A stretch of DNA of 64,000 nucleotides from Dehalogenimonas sp. THU2 (GTDB lineage Bacteria; Chloroflexota; Dehalococcoidia; Dehalococcoidales; Dehalococcoidaceae). The notes under the pieces are model-generated. The model did no database searches, was not told where the DNA came from, and was given only the letters and a program-made list of their open reading frames with translations. Location: NCBI RefSeq assembly GCF_039749495.1, contig NZ_JBDLLU010000003.1:92967-156966 (forward strand). Reading direction: 5' to 3'. The first letter of the stretch is position 1; each line of letters starts with the position of its first letter. The position numbers and the translations under genes are program-made. This document shows positions 41,782 through 50,407 of the stretch, one piece after another.

Positions 41782-43507
41782 TTCTAATCCGCCTGATCAG
41801 ACACCCACGAAGCAATCCCGGAGCCAGGGAAAGCCGCAGCTGACGCGGCAGCGCCCGGAAGCGAAATTGCGGGTAGTACCGCTGGGCGGTCTGGGCGAAA
41901 TCGGCAAGAACATGATGGTCATCGAGTACGGTGACGACATCATCATCGTCGACTGCGGCCTGATGTTTCCCGAAGAAGACATGCCGGGCGTTGACCTGGT
42001 TATCCCCGATGTCACTTACCTGGTGGAGCGTAAGGATAAAGTCCGCGGCATCATCATCACTCACGGCCATGAGGACCATATCGGCGCGCTGCCCTATGTT
42101 CTGCCGCAGCTCGACGTGCCGATCTACTGCGCCCCGCTGCCCCACGGTCTGATCAGCGTCAAACTCAAAGAAGCCCGCGTCCACACCAATAAGATACATG
42201 AAGTGAAACCCGGCGAAACCATCAACCTTGGGGTTTTCAGCGTCGAGTTCGTGGCCATGTGTCACTCCATCCCGGACGCCGCCGGCCTGATCATCCGAAC
42301 CCCCCTGGGCATCATCGTCCATTCCGGCGATTTCAAGCTGGACTATACCCCGGTAGGCTGCCGCCCATCCGACCTGGCGCGTCTGGCGCAGGTGGGAGCC
42401 GAGGGTGTATTGCTGCTGATGGCTGACTCTACCCACGTGGAAATCCCGGGTTACACGCCTTCTGAAAGAGTCGTAGGTGAGACCATATCTGCCGTCATGT
42501 CCAACGCGCCGGGGCGGGTGATCGTGACCACCTTTGCCTCACTGGTGGGCCGCATCCAGCAGGTAATGGACGCGGCTGTTAAGTATAACCGGAAAATATT
42601 CATCGCCGGGCGCAGCATGAGCGAGATCGTCAAAATGGCGCTCAGACTGGGTTATCTCAAGGCGCCGGAAGGGCTTATCGGCGACCTGTCCGATATGCAC
42701 CGCCTGCCGCCGAACCGGGTCGCTCTGGTCACCACCGGTTCCCAGGGTGAGCCTACGTCCGCGCTGGTGCGTATCGCCAACGGGGAGCACCGCGAGGTGC
42801 AGATCAAAAAAGATGACACTATCATCATCTCCGCCTCACCCATCCCCGGCAACGAGTCGGTGGTGGCCAAGACTATCGACAGCCTATTCAAGCTGGGCGC
42901 GCAGGTATTTTACGACCGCGTGGCCAAGGTGCACGTTCATGGTCACGCCTCCCAGGAAGAACTGAGGCTGCTGCAGAGCCTTATCCGGCCGCAATATTTC
43001 ATACCGGTGCACGGTGAATACCGCCACCTGAAGCTACATTCGCAACTGGCGGAGCAGATGGGGGTGGCCCCTGATAACATCTTTACACTGGAGGATGGCG
43101 ATATCCTGGAACTGACCGCGAGCGGCGGTAAAGTAGTCGGCCACGCGCCGTCGAGCAACGTCTATGTTGACGGCTTGTCGGTCGGCGATGTCAACGGTGT
43201 GGTTCTGCGGAATCGCAAGATGCTTGCGCAGGACGGCATCGTGGTGGCTATCGTCACCCTTGACGCCGAATCCGGGCACCTGGCAGTGCGGCCTGATATC
43301 GTTTCACGTGGGTTTGTCGATCCTGAAATTGGCCGGGCGCTCATCGAGGAAAGCCGTGATCTGGTGACGCGGATGTTCGAGGAAGAGGTGCAGCGCGTTT
43401 CCGACTCCGCGGTCATTTCAAACCGGGTACGCGATCTGCTGTCCAAGTTCTATTATGAGAAAACACGGCGGCGGCCGATGGTGCTGCCGGTGCTGGTGAC
43501 TGTATAG
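41720..43507 (+). CDS. rnj: Ribonuclease J
   Basis: RNase J is a metallo-beta-lactamase/beta-CASP enzyme with endo- and 5'-exonuclease activity on RNA. The 595-residue protein has a basic, disordered first 45 residues, then LGGLGEIGKNMMVIEYGDDI and the Zn motif THGHEDHIGALPY, the beta-CASP region (HVHGHASQEELRL) and PVHGEYRHL, and the C-terminal domain. The GTG start at 41720 has GAGGAA upstream. It overlaps the glycosylase gene by 62 bases, which couples the two. Confidence 0.95.
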   Translation: MNNQSQPGRRNRQPANSVSSDSNPPDQTPTKQSRSQGKPQLTRQRPEAKLRVVPLGGLGEIGKNMMVIEYGDDIIIVDCGLMFPEEDMPGVDLVIPDVTYLVERKDKVRGIIITHGHEDHIGALPYVLPQLDVPIYCAPLPHGLISVKLKEARVHTNKIHEVKPGETINLGVFSVEFVAMCHSIPDAAGLIIRTPLGIIVHSGDFKLDYTPVGCRPSDLARLAQVGAEGVLLLMADSTHVEIPGYTPSERVVGETISAVMSNAPGRVIVTTFASLVGRIQQVMDAAVKYNRKIFIAGRSMSEIVKMALRLGYLKAPEGLIGDLSDMHRLPPNRVALVTTGSQGEPTSALVRIANGEHREVQIKKDDTIIISASPIPGNESVVAKTIDSLFKLGAQVFYDRVAKVHVHGHASQEELRLLQSLIRPQYFIPVHGEYRHLKLHSQLAEQMGVAPDNIFTLEDGDILELTASGGKVVGHAPSSNVYVDGLSVGDVNGVVLRNRKMLAQDGIVVAIVTLDAESGHLAVRPDIVSRGFVDPEIGRALIEESRDLVTRMFEEEVQRVSDSAVISNRVRDLLSKFYYEKTRRRPMVLPVLVTV

Positions 43508-43539
43508 CTTCGAAGCACCACCATCGAAAATCGAAATAA

Positions 43540-43577
43540 AAATTGAAAGGGATGCGGAGTCGCATCCCTTTCAATTT
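43540..43577. terminator. Strong bidirectional hairpin between RNase J and hsp20
   Basis: A perfect 17-bp stem (AAATTGAAAGGGATGCG and its complement) encloses a GAGT loop. The A/T-rich base of the stem gives T-rich sequence on both strands, suited to the convergent genes. Confidence 0.8.
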
Positions 43578-43595
43578 CTGCCAACTCAGATATGT

Positions 43596-44054
43596 TTATT
43601 TTGATTCGATCGCCTTCGGTTCTTCTTTCTTGACAGCCACTTTTATCTGCTTTCTCTTCTTGTCTTCCGCGGTTGGCAGGGTGATGGTCAGTACACCGTT
43701 GGCATAAACCGGTTCGATCCTTGCGGTGTCAACAGTGTCAGGGAGGGACAACGCCCGATAGAATGAACCCCAGGCGCGTTCCCGCACCATATAGCCACCC
43801 TCTTCCATCTCATTGTCGGTGGCACTCTCAGCCTTGAGCGTCAGGACATTGTTTTCTACAGAAACCTCAATGTCTTCCGGCTTGACGCCTGGCATCGAGG
43901 CTTTAACGATGATTTCTTCACCCTTGCGAACGACATCGATCGGTATATTCCATTGTTCAGTCTCCTCCGGCCAGGCGGTGCCTCGCCATGGACGATTCAA
44001 AGCGCGTTCAAAGGCCCGCATCTCCCGAAATGGATCCCATTTTTGCAGCATCAT
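43596..44054 (-). CDS. Hsp20/alpha-crystallin small heat-shock protein
   Basis: The 152-residue chaperone starts MMLQKWDPFREMRAFERAL and contains the alpha-crystallin domain with MPGVKPEDIEVSVENNVLTLKAE and the IXI-like tail VLTITLPTAED. GGAGG lies at good distance before the tandem ATG at 44054. A longer in-frame start at 44087 lacks support. It lies 79 bases downstream of a MerR-type regulator on the same strand and is probably co-transcribed with it. Confidence 0.93.
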   Translation of the reverse strand: MMLQKWDPFREMRAFERALNRPWRGTAWPEETEQWNIPIDVVRKGEEIIVKASMPGVKPEDIEVSVENNVLTLKAESATDNEMEEGGYMVRERAWGSFYRALSLPDTVDTARIEPVYANGVLTITLPTAEDKKRKQIKVAVKKEEPKAIESK

Positions 44055-44133
44055 AGCTTTGCCTCCATTAAGTCGATAATTAGTCACCGGATTGTGGAAA
44101 ATCTGTAATTATGCGGTTTTTCTTCTTCTTTGA

Positions 44134-44370
44134 TCATTCACCTCCCCGCCGTAAACCCATGATGTGCCGGACGCCCGCGAAATTCACCCCACGACGAGTC
44201 AAAGCTTCTATTTCCCGAATAACCTCGATATCGGCATCCGAGAACATGCGGTGTTTGCCGTCCGAACGAGTGGGACTGACCAGTCCGGCAGCCTCATATC
44301 GCCGGATACGATGCGATTCCACACCAGTCATGGTTACGGTTACGAACATAGTGTACCTGGCTATTTTCAT
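44134..44370 (-). CDS. MerR-family regulator (HspR-like) upstream of hsp20
   Basis: The 78-residue protein is a single MerR winged helix-turn-helix: MTGVESHRIRRYEAAGLVSPTRS then RMFSDADIEVIREIEALTRRGVNFAGV. There is no coiled-coil effector domain, so it resembles compact HspR repressors that control heat-shock operons. Adjacency to hsp20 supports autoregulation of that unit (inference). The ATG follows GAGGGTC. Confidence 0.85.
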   Translation of the reverse strand: MKIARYTMFVTVTMTGVESHRIRRYEAAGLVSPTRSDGKHRMFSDADIEVIREIEALTRRGVNFAGVRHIMGLRRGGE

Positions 44371-44385
44371 CGACCCTCTATCTAA

Positions 44386-44414
44386 ATAGTAGCAAAGTTA
44401 AACAAAAATATCAA
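44386..44414 (-). promoter_or_regulatory. Promoter of the merR-hsp20 unit
   Basis: On the minus strand TTGATA (44414-44409) and TACTAT (44391-44386) are spaced by 17 bases, ahead of the ATG at 44370. Confidence 0.6.
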
Positions 44415-44471
44415 GAATACTGACGCAATAAGAGAGATATATAGGCAAAAATACGGCAATTTACCGTTGAC

Positions 44472-44498
44472 AAATAACCTCGAGGGATCAGGTTATTT
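44472..44498. repeat. 9-bp inverted repeat between merR and ruvC
   Basis: AAATAACCT and AGGTTATTT flank a 9-base loop, 58 bases upstream of the merR promoter -35. It could terminate the ruvC transcript or act as an operator. Confidence 0.4.
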
Positions 44499-44535
44499 CG
44501 CGCAGGCGATCTGAGACTGTGGCATAATCATTCGG

Positions 44536-45033
44536 TTAAATACCATGCCGGATGATTGCGGCCGCCTGGGCTTCCTGAATGTGGCACAGGGCGCAGGCCA
44601 ATGCGTCGGCGGCGTCGGAGGTAGCGGGGAGGTCGGTCAGGTTCAACTGGAGCATCACCATACGGGCCACTTGATCCTTGGACGAGGCGCCGGAACCGGT
44701 GATGTGGGACTTGATGCGGGCTGGGGGGTATTCGAAAACATCGAGTCCTGCGTTGGCGGCGGCCAGTATGGCTACCGCCTGGGCCTTGCCGATGGTGAAA
44801 GCTGAGCGGGCGTTCTCAGAGAAAAAAGGGCTCTCCACGGCGGCGCAGTCCGGGTGGTGGGTGTTGATCACCTTTACCAGCTCGGCGTAGAGGTGTTTCA
44901 ATTTTTCGGCCATCGGGAGCTTTTCGGAGCAGCTTACGGTGCCGCAGGTGACATAAATCACCGTCGAGCCTTCGGAGTCGATGATCCCGTAGCCGAGACG
45001 GCGGGTGCCGGGGTCAATGCCCAGAATTCTCAC
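44536..45033 (-). CDS. ruvC: Crossover junction endodeoxyribonuclease RuvC
   Basis: RuvC cuts Holliday junctions. The 165-residue protein has the catalytic acids in MRILGIDPGTRRLGYG (Asp7), AAVESPFF (Glu) and the C-terminal SDAADALACALCH pair. It starts directly after the yebC stop, the common yebC-ruvC arrangement. RuvA is encoded separately at 26.2 kb. Confidence 0.95.
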   Translation of the reverse strand: MRILGIDPGTRRLGYGIIDSEGSTVIYVTCGTVSCSEKLPMAEKLKHLYAELVKVINTHHPDCAAVESPFFSENARSAFTIGKAQAVAILAAANAGLDVFEYPPARIKSHITGSGASSKDQVARMVMLQLNLTDLPATSDAADALACALCHIQEAQAAAIIRHGI

Positions 45034-45789
45034 TTAAGCCGCCTGGAACTTCTCCACTACCGCCGGGTCGAAATCGGCGTTGGAATAGACGTTTTGCACG
45101 TCTTCCAGTTCCTCCATAGCGGTCAGTAGTTTGAGAGCCTGCATCGCCGTGTCTTCGTCAAGTTCGATCAGCGTCTTGGGGTGCATATCCATGCCGGCGG
45201 ACTCGATGGTCAGGCCTTTGGCCTCCAGCGCCAGGCGTACCTTCTCCAACTGGTCCGGCGCGGTAACAACTTCCATATATTCTTCATCGTCGGTCTTGAC
45301 GTCCTCGGCGCCGGCGTCGATGACCTCGAGTGTCAGTTCGTCCGTATCCCGGCCGTCTGTTTTGACGGTGATGCTGCCTTTGGGTTCGAAGATCCAGGAC
45401 ACACACCCGGCTTCGCCCATGGCGCCGCCGCTCTTGGTGAAGAGGTGCCGGACCTCCTGGATGGCACGGTTGCGGTTGTCGGAAACGGCATGAACCAGCA
45501 CCGCCACGCCGCCGGGCCCGTAACCTTCCAGCGTCAGTTCGAGGAGGGTTTCACCTTCAAGCTGGCCGCTGCCTTTCTTTATGGCGCGTTCGATGTTATC
45601 GGACGGCATGCGGGCGTCCTTGGCCTTTTGAACGGCCAGGCGCAGGCGGGCATTCATGTCCGGGTCCGGGCCGCCTTCCTTGGCGGAGAGAATGATCTCA
45701 CGGGAAAGCTTGGTGAATATCTGGCCGCGCTTGGCGTCGGCGGCGCCTTTCTGATGTTTGATGGTAGCCCACTTGGAATGTCCGGACAT
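45034..45789 (-). CDS. yebC: YebC/PmpR-family translational/transcriptional regulator
   Basis: The 251-residue protein starts MSGHSKWATIKHQKGAADAKRG, the near-invariant opening of the TACO1/YebC family, and contains NIERAIKKGSG and YGPGGVAVLVHAVSDN. Bacterial members act as DNA-binding regulators or help ribosomes through proline stretches. Its stop abuts the ruvC start. AAGGAGCACGAT precedes the ATG. Confidence 0.95.
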   Translation of the reverse strand: MSGHSKWATIKHQKGAADAKRGQIFTKLSREIILSAKEGGPDPDMNARLRLAVQKAKDARMPSDNIERAIKKGSGQLEGETLLELTLEGYGPGGVAVLVHAVSDNRNRAIQEVRHLFTKSGGAMGEAGCVSWIFEPKGSITVKTDGRDTDELTLEVIDAGAEDVKTDDEEYMEVVTAPDQLEKVRLALEAKGLTIESAGMDMHPKTLIELDEDTAMQALKLLTAMEELEDVQNVYSNADFDPAVVEKFQAA

Positions 45790-45980
45790 ATCGTGCTCCT
45801 TGCGGTTAACGTTCGTTCGATTGCTATTCTAACACTTCGGGTAGGTGAATTAAACGGAATCCGCGAAATGAACCCGTTGTTGGATGGAGCTACATTCGGA
45901 TATTACAGGAAGCGTCATCGCCATTGACTGATTATTGCTTCGGCTTTAGAATGGGTTACCCGTGTTGGTCTGGAGGCTTG

Positions 45981-47540
45981 GTGACCGAACCCCGCAAATT
46001 TAATAAGTGGCATGTCCTGGCGGTGATTTCCGCCGCTCTGTTCATGATCAACCTTGACGTCACCATCGTCAATATAGCTTTACCGAGCATCATGGAGCGC
46101 CTCGCCGCCTCTCTGGCTGACGCTGAGTGGGTGCTCAATGTTTATATCCTGATATTTGCCGTGCTTCTGATCACCATGGGGCGGCTGGGTGATATCTTTG
46201 GCCGGAAGCGCCTGTTTACCGGAGGACTGGTGCTGTTCACCGTTGCGTCACTGTTATGCGGGCTAGCGCCCAGTATCGAATGGCTGATCGGCGCCCGCGC
46301 GCTCCAGGCTATCGGCGGAGCCGCGATGATGCCGGCCACCCTGTCTATTCTGAATGTCACCTTCCATGGCGGGCAGCGGGGACTCGCCATGGGTATCTGG
46401 GGTGCCACGGCCGGGGCGGCGGCGGCGCTGGGGCCTATCATCGGCGGGTTGCTGGTGGGCGGACCGGGCTGGGAGTGGGTCTTCCTGGTGAACCTGCCGG
46501 TCGGCATCCTTGCCCTAGCGGCAGCGGTAAAAATCGTCCCGGAAACGAAAGATCCCGGGACCAGCCGACGGATAGACGTACCCGGGATCCTGGCCGCATC
46601 GGTAGGGCTGGGAACGCTCACCTATGCCCTTGTTGAGGGTCAGGCCTTTGGTTGGACATCGCCGCTTATCCTGAGCTTGTTTGGTGTAAGCCTGGCGGCA
46701 TTGATTTTATTCGTCTTTATAGAGGCCGGGAGTCCGACGCCGCTAATCGAACTCAACCTCTTCCGTAATCTTTCCTTCTCCGCCGGGAATTTCCTGGGAT
46801 TGATCGTCATGTTCAGCCTGGTGGGCACAATATTCTTATCGGTGATGTATCTCCAGGCGGTCAGGGATTATTCCCCCATGACCACAGGGTTGATCGTGCT
46901 GCCTATGCCGCTGGCGCTTATGGTGATCTCTCCGATTGCGGGGCGTTTGGCTGACTATATTCGGATGCGATGGTTGATGTCGGCGGGTATGCTGATGGTG
47001 GCGCTGGCACTGTCACTTTTGTCCCAGGTGACACCCGAGATCGATGGCCGAATGCTTGCCTGGCCGCTGGGTTTGGCGGGATTGGGCTTGGGGCTGGTCA
47101 TGGCGCCGCTGGGGGCGGTAGTGATGGCATCAGTTCCGGTGGCCAGATCAGGGGCAGCCTCTGGAGTGCTGACTACCATGCGTCAGACCGGAGCGGTGCT
47201 GGGCATAGCGGTGCTGGGGGCGGTGCTGCAGTTTCACATGGTCAATAATCTCAGGTTGTTCTTTGCCGGCATACCGTTCATGCCGCAGGAAGCCAAGGAC
47301 GCTATCATCGAAGGGGTGAGCAAGGGGGGAATGGGGGCAGTGGCCACGGTCAATGCCCCGAGTTTTCTTCAGACGCTCATCGCCGAGGTGATGACGGAAC
47401 AGTTCACCCTGGCCTTGAGTTCGGCCATGACTGTGGCGATGTACGTTTGTATTGGCGGGGCGGTTGTGGCTCTTTTCATCAACCACCGGCCGCGGCATAA
47501 GACCGGGGCGATATCCCCAACCACCGTCCGGGATGTTTAG
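45981..47540 (+). CDS. MFS drug-efflux transporter (DHA2, 14-helix type)
   Basis: The product has about 14 hydrophobic helices and the DHA2 signatures: motif D1-like INLDVTIVNIALPSI in helix 1, motif A GRLGDIFGRKRLF, and motif C-like ATAGAAAALGPIIGGLLVGGPGWEWVFLVNLP cut over residues 150-185. Such proteins export drugs or other amphipathic compounds using the proton gradient. I chose GTG 45981 (519 residues), preceded by GGAGG; the frame is open to TTG 45924. It is divergent from yebC and has no regulator beside it. Confidence 0.88.
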   Translation: MTEPRKFNKWHVLAVISAALFMINLDVTIVNIALPSIMERLAASLADAEWVLNVYILIFAVLLITMGRLGDIFGRKRLFTGGLVLFTVASLLCGLAPSIEWLIGARALQAIGGAAMMPATLSILNVTFHGGQRGLAMGIWGATAGAAAALGPIIGGLLVGGPGWEWVFLVNLPVGILALAAAVKIVPETKDPGTSRRIDVPGILAASVGLGTLTYALVEGQAFGWTSPLILSLFGVSLAALILFVFIEAGSPTPLIELNLFRNLSFSAGNFLGLIVMFSLVGTIFLSVMYLQAVRDYSPMTTGLIVLPMPLALMVISPIAGRLADYIRMRWLMSAGMLMVALALSLLSQVTPEIDGRMLAWPLGLAGLGLGLVMAPLGAVVMASVPVARSGAASGVLTTMRQTGAVLGIAVLGAVLQFHMVNNLRLFFAGIPFMPQEAKDAIIEGVSKGGMGAVATVNAPSFLQTLIAEVMTEQFTLALSSAMTVAMYVCIGGAVVALFINHRPRHKTGAISPTTVRDV

Positions 47541-47556
47541 CGGATAAAATCCACCG

Positions 47557-47760
47557 CTATTCCTTAGCGACCATAACCTCGGTCGATTTGATGATCGCCG
47601 TTACAGTATCACCGGCTTTCAGTTTCATACCTTCAGCCGAAGCGCGGGAGATGAGGCTGACGATCTCGATACCGGCGGCTGAAACTATCACTTCCGCCAT
47701 GACGGTGCCGAGTTTGACTTCCTTGACTGTGCCCTTGAACTGATTGCGTGCGCTGATCAT
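47557..47760 (-). CDS. mop: Molbindin (Mop, TOBE-domain molybdate/tungstate-binding protein)
   Basis: The 67-residue protein is one TOBE/Mop domain: MISARNQFKGTVKEVKLGTVMAEV...SAEGMKLKAGDTVTAIIKSTEVMV. Such proteins oligomerise and store or buffer molybdate or tungstate. AAAGGAGGC precedes the ATG at 47760; an in-frame extension to 47844 lies upstream of that site. It is the last gene of the wtp operon. Confidence 0.92.
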   Translation of the reverse strand: MISARNQFKGTVKEVKLGTVMAEVIVSAAGIEIVSLISRASAEGMKLKAGDTVTAIIKSTEVMVAKE

Positions 47761-47804
47761 GTTTGCCTCCTTTGATTTGCTGCTTTTATTATACACCCGG
47801 GTGT

Positions 47805-48503
47805 TCACAAGTCGTAGAGGGATTTGAAAGCCAAATCCGGCCACAAAAGGAAATTCTCCGGGCTTCCGACGCGTGCCAACCGTCCGTCCAGTATGAAAGC
47901 TATCCGGTCGGCCATGTCCATGGCTTCTTCCAGATCATGGGTGACATGGATGCAGGTGAACCCCAACTCCCGCTGTAGTTTTTTCATGTGCGCCCGGGAA
48001 CCGCGGCGCAATGAGGCATCCATGGAGCTGAATGGTTCATCCAGCAGCAGCAGCCAGGGACTTGTAATGAGGGACCGTGCGAGGGCTACGTTCTGGCGCT
48101 CGCCGCCACTCAACGTACCTGGTCTGCGACCCAGCAGGTGTTCTATGTTTATCAATTGGCAAATTCTGTCGAGGGAAGCTTCGATAACATCACGGGACCG
48201 GCGCTGCATTTTGAGACCGAAGCAGACATTGTCATGGACGGTCAGATGGGGAAAGAGCATCTGGTCCTGGTAGACTAAAGACAGTCCCCGCTCCTCCGGA
48301 TTCAGGCCACACAGATTGGTACCGTCGCGCCGAATGGTGCCTCGCTCCGGGCGGCGCAGTCCGGCAATAGTTTCCAGCAGTACCGTCTTGCCGGAACCGG
48401 TAGGACCAAGCAGCACCAGGTACTCTCCGGTCTTGATCTCCAGATTGATCTCTCTTAGTTTAAAGGCGCCGGCGTTGACCGACAGGTCCTCAATAACCAG
48501 CAT
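47805..48503 (-). CDS. wtpC: Tungstate/molybdate ABC transporter ATP-binding protein
   Basis: The 232-residue ATPase has Walker A GPTGSGKT (about 33-40), Q-loop region LVYQDQMLFPHL, the ABC signature LSGGERQNVALARSL (about 131-145) and Walker B LLLLDEPFSSMD. It lacks the C-terminal TOBE domain of ModC, and a separate Mop protein is encoded next door. It overlaps the permease gene by 14 bases. Confidence 0.9.
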   Translation of the reverse strand: MLVIEDLSVNAGAFKLREINLEIKTGEYLVLLGPTGSGKTVLLETIAGLRRPERGTIRRDGTNLCGLNPEERGLSLVYQDQMLFPHLTVHDNVCFGLKMQRRSRDVIEASLDRICQLINIEHLLGRRPGTLSGGERQNVALARSLITSPWLLLLDEPFSSMDASLRRGSRAHMKKLQRELGFTCIHVTHDLEEAMDMADRIAFILDGRLARVGSPENFLLWPDLAFKSLYDL

Positions 48504-49296
48504 TTGCCCCCCGGCTCAGCAGCAGCCTGATGCCGATGAAAATGATCAGCGAGATGATGACCAGCAGCGCGGCAATGGGAACGGTGGCCGCCAGACCCTG
48601 GGTCTGAAATCGTTCATACACCAGGACCGGCGCGATCATGGGATGATAGGCCAGGATAATGACGGCGCCGAACTCGCTCATGCTCCGAGCCCACATCATA
48701 AGGCCGCCGCTTAAAATGTTGCGCCGGGCCAGCGGCAGGGCGACCTGGATGAAAGCCTGAGAGGGGGAGGCGCCCAGAGTCCGGGCGACGCCGATCAGCC
48801 GGTCATCAATGCGGCTGAAGCCATCGCGGGCGGCGTTCAACAGGAACGGCACGCTGACGAAGAGCATGGCGATGATGATCCCGGCTATGGAATCGACGAA
48901 TTCGATGCCAACATCCTCGAATCTCTGGCCGACCCAGAAACTGCGGCCGAAGACGAAGAGAAGAGCGATGCCGGCAGCGGAATGGGGAATGACTACCGGC
49001 AGGTTGACCACCCCTTCCAGCAGCCGTTTACCGGGGAACCGGTAGTGGGCTAACAGGTAGGCCAGGGGCACGCCCAAAACCAAACCGATCGCCGTAGCCG
49101 CCAGGGCGGCCAGGATAGTCAGGCCGATGGAACTCATGACCACGCTGTCGGTCAGTGTCTCCAACAGCCGTCCGGTCTCAGCGGAGAAGATCAGTCGGCC
49201 CAGCGGCAGGACGATGAAAAGGACCAGGGTCGCCCCCAGCAAGGAAAATACCACCGGCAGCCACGAATTCTTTGGGCGTCTTCGACTCTTAGCCAT
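48490..49296 (-). CDS. wtpB: Tungstate/molybdate ABC transporter permease
   Basis: The 268-residue permease has about six membrane helices and the EAA-type cytoplasmic loop ARTLGASPSQAFIQVALPLARRN that docks the ATPase. It lies between wtpA and wtpC. ATG at 49296 and TTG at 49299 are adjacent candidate starts; the ribosome site is weak and translation may be coupled to wtpA, which ends 21 bases before. Confidence 0.9.
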   Translation of the reverse strand: MAKSRRRPKNSWLPVVFSLLGATLVLFIVLPLGRLIFSAETGRLLETLTDSVVMSSIGLTILAALAATAIGLVLGVPLAYLLAHYRFPGKRLLEGVVNLPVVIPHSAAGIALLFVFGRSFWVGQRFEDVGIEFVDSIAGIIIAMLFVSVPFLLNAARDGFSRIDDRLIGVARTLGASPSQAFIQVALPLARRNILSGGLMMWARSMSEFGAVIILAYHPMIAPVLVYERFQTQGLAATVPIAALLVIISLIIFIGIRLLLSRGANAGY

Positions 49297-49317
49297 CAAT
49301 TCGGGTGGACCATCGGA

Positions 49318-50385
49318 TTACCTGAACAGGTTTTTCAAATCGTCCGGCAGGGAGGCCGGGTTGTCACAGCGCGGGGGTATGAGAGGGGGGTGTGAGTGCT
49401 CGTTCATGATGGCCTGCCCTTCCGCGCTCAACAGGAATTCGATGAACAGCGCCGCTTCATCCGGGTGGGAGGCGGAGGCGGGGATGGTAATACCGTAGAA
49501 GATGGGTTCGCCGAGGAAAACGGGGGTGACAGAGGCGAAGCGCCGGAAGTCCAGGGTGACTTTAACCGTGGAATACAAATCCTGGAACTCTTCACGGCTG
49601 AAGTCGATCTCCGGCGGCAGCGCCAGGAAATTCAAGCCATGCTGTTCGGCTACGCTCTCGTACTCGAAGGCGTAATCGATTTGGCCCGCCTCGAGCAGGG
49701 ACAGCAACTGGACAGAGAAACCCCTCAGGGCGATATGCCGGGTCCGCGCCTCGATGAGTTCCGGAACGACGATGTTAAAACCGTTCCCTTCATCCAGCGA
49801 GCGTACCGGCCCGGTGAGGTTGAAGGTGAAGAGATTCTCGAAGATGGTGTTGTCGTCGTAGTAAGCTTCCGCGAGTTGGGCAATCATCAGTGTACGGTAA
49901 CCCACCGCATCCAGCCGGGGGTCGGCCAAACCCAGCCGGACCTCTTCCCGGTTCAATATCTCGAACCAGTTGCCGGCGTCAATCTCATCGCTGTAAAGAC
50001 TGTCATCTGTATAAGCGATGCCGAGCCGGTTGCCGGCGAACTGGATCGTCCAATCGGCGTAGGACTCGGTGGTGTTCGGCAATAGTGTGGGATACATGAG
50101 GAGCGGAATGAGCGAATAGTCCGCCACAGCCACCACATCGATGTCGTCATGAATCTCGGTGACATGGCGTATCACCTGGATGCTGCCATGGCCTTCCATG
50201 AGGACATCGATATGGGGATATTTGCTCTCAAAGGCTTTTTCAATAGCCTCGAAGGGCACCAGCAGACTGCCGGCTTCAAAAACTACCAGCTTCGTACTAG
50301 TTTGCTCGCCGCTGCAACCGGTAGACGCCGGGAGGGTACACGACGCTACCAGGAGACCTGCCAACAACAGTCCGATCCGCTTCAT
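49318..50385 (-). CDS. wtpA: Tungstate/molybdate-binding lipoprotein
   Basis: The 355-residue protein has a lipoprotein signal (MKRIGLLLAGLLVASC, lipid Cys16) and the oxyanion-binding fold of WtpA/ModA: VVFEAGSLLVPFEAIEKAFE at the first binding loop, DVVAVADYSLIP, and DYAFEYESVAEQHG in the second lobe. WtpA proteins bind tungstate and molybdate very tightly outside the cell. I chose ATG 50385 because it begins the signal peptide and has GGAGAG upstream. Confidence 0.92.
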   Translation of the reverse strand: MKRIGLLLAGLLVASCTLPASTGCSGEQTSTKLVVFEAGSLLVPFEAIEKAFESKYPHIDVLMEGHGSIQVIRHVTEIHDDIDVVAVADYSLIPLLMYPTLLPNTTESYADWTIQFAGNRLGIAYTDDSLYSDEIDAGNWFEILNREEVRLGLADPRLDAVGYRTLMIAQLAEAYYDDNTIFENLFTFNLTGPVRSLDEGNGFNIVVPELIEARTRHIALRGFSVQLLSLLEAGQIDYAFEYESVAEQHGLNFLALPPEIDFSREEFQDLYSTVKVTLDFRRFASVTPVFLGEPIFYGITIPASASHPDEAALFIEFLLSAEGQAIMNEHSHPPLIPPRCDNPASLPDDLKNLFR

Positions 50386-50407
50386 TCCGCTCTCTCCGGG
50401 GTAAACA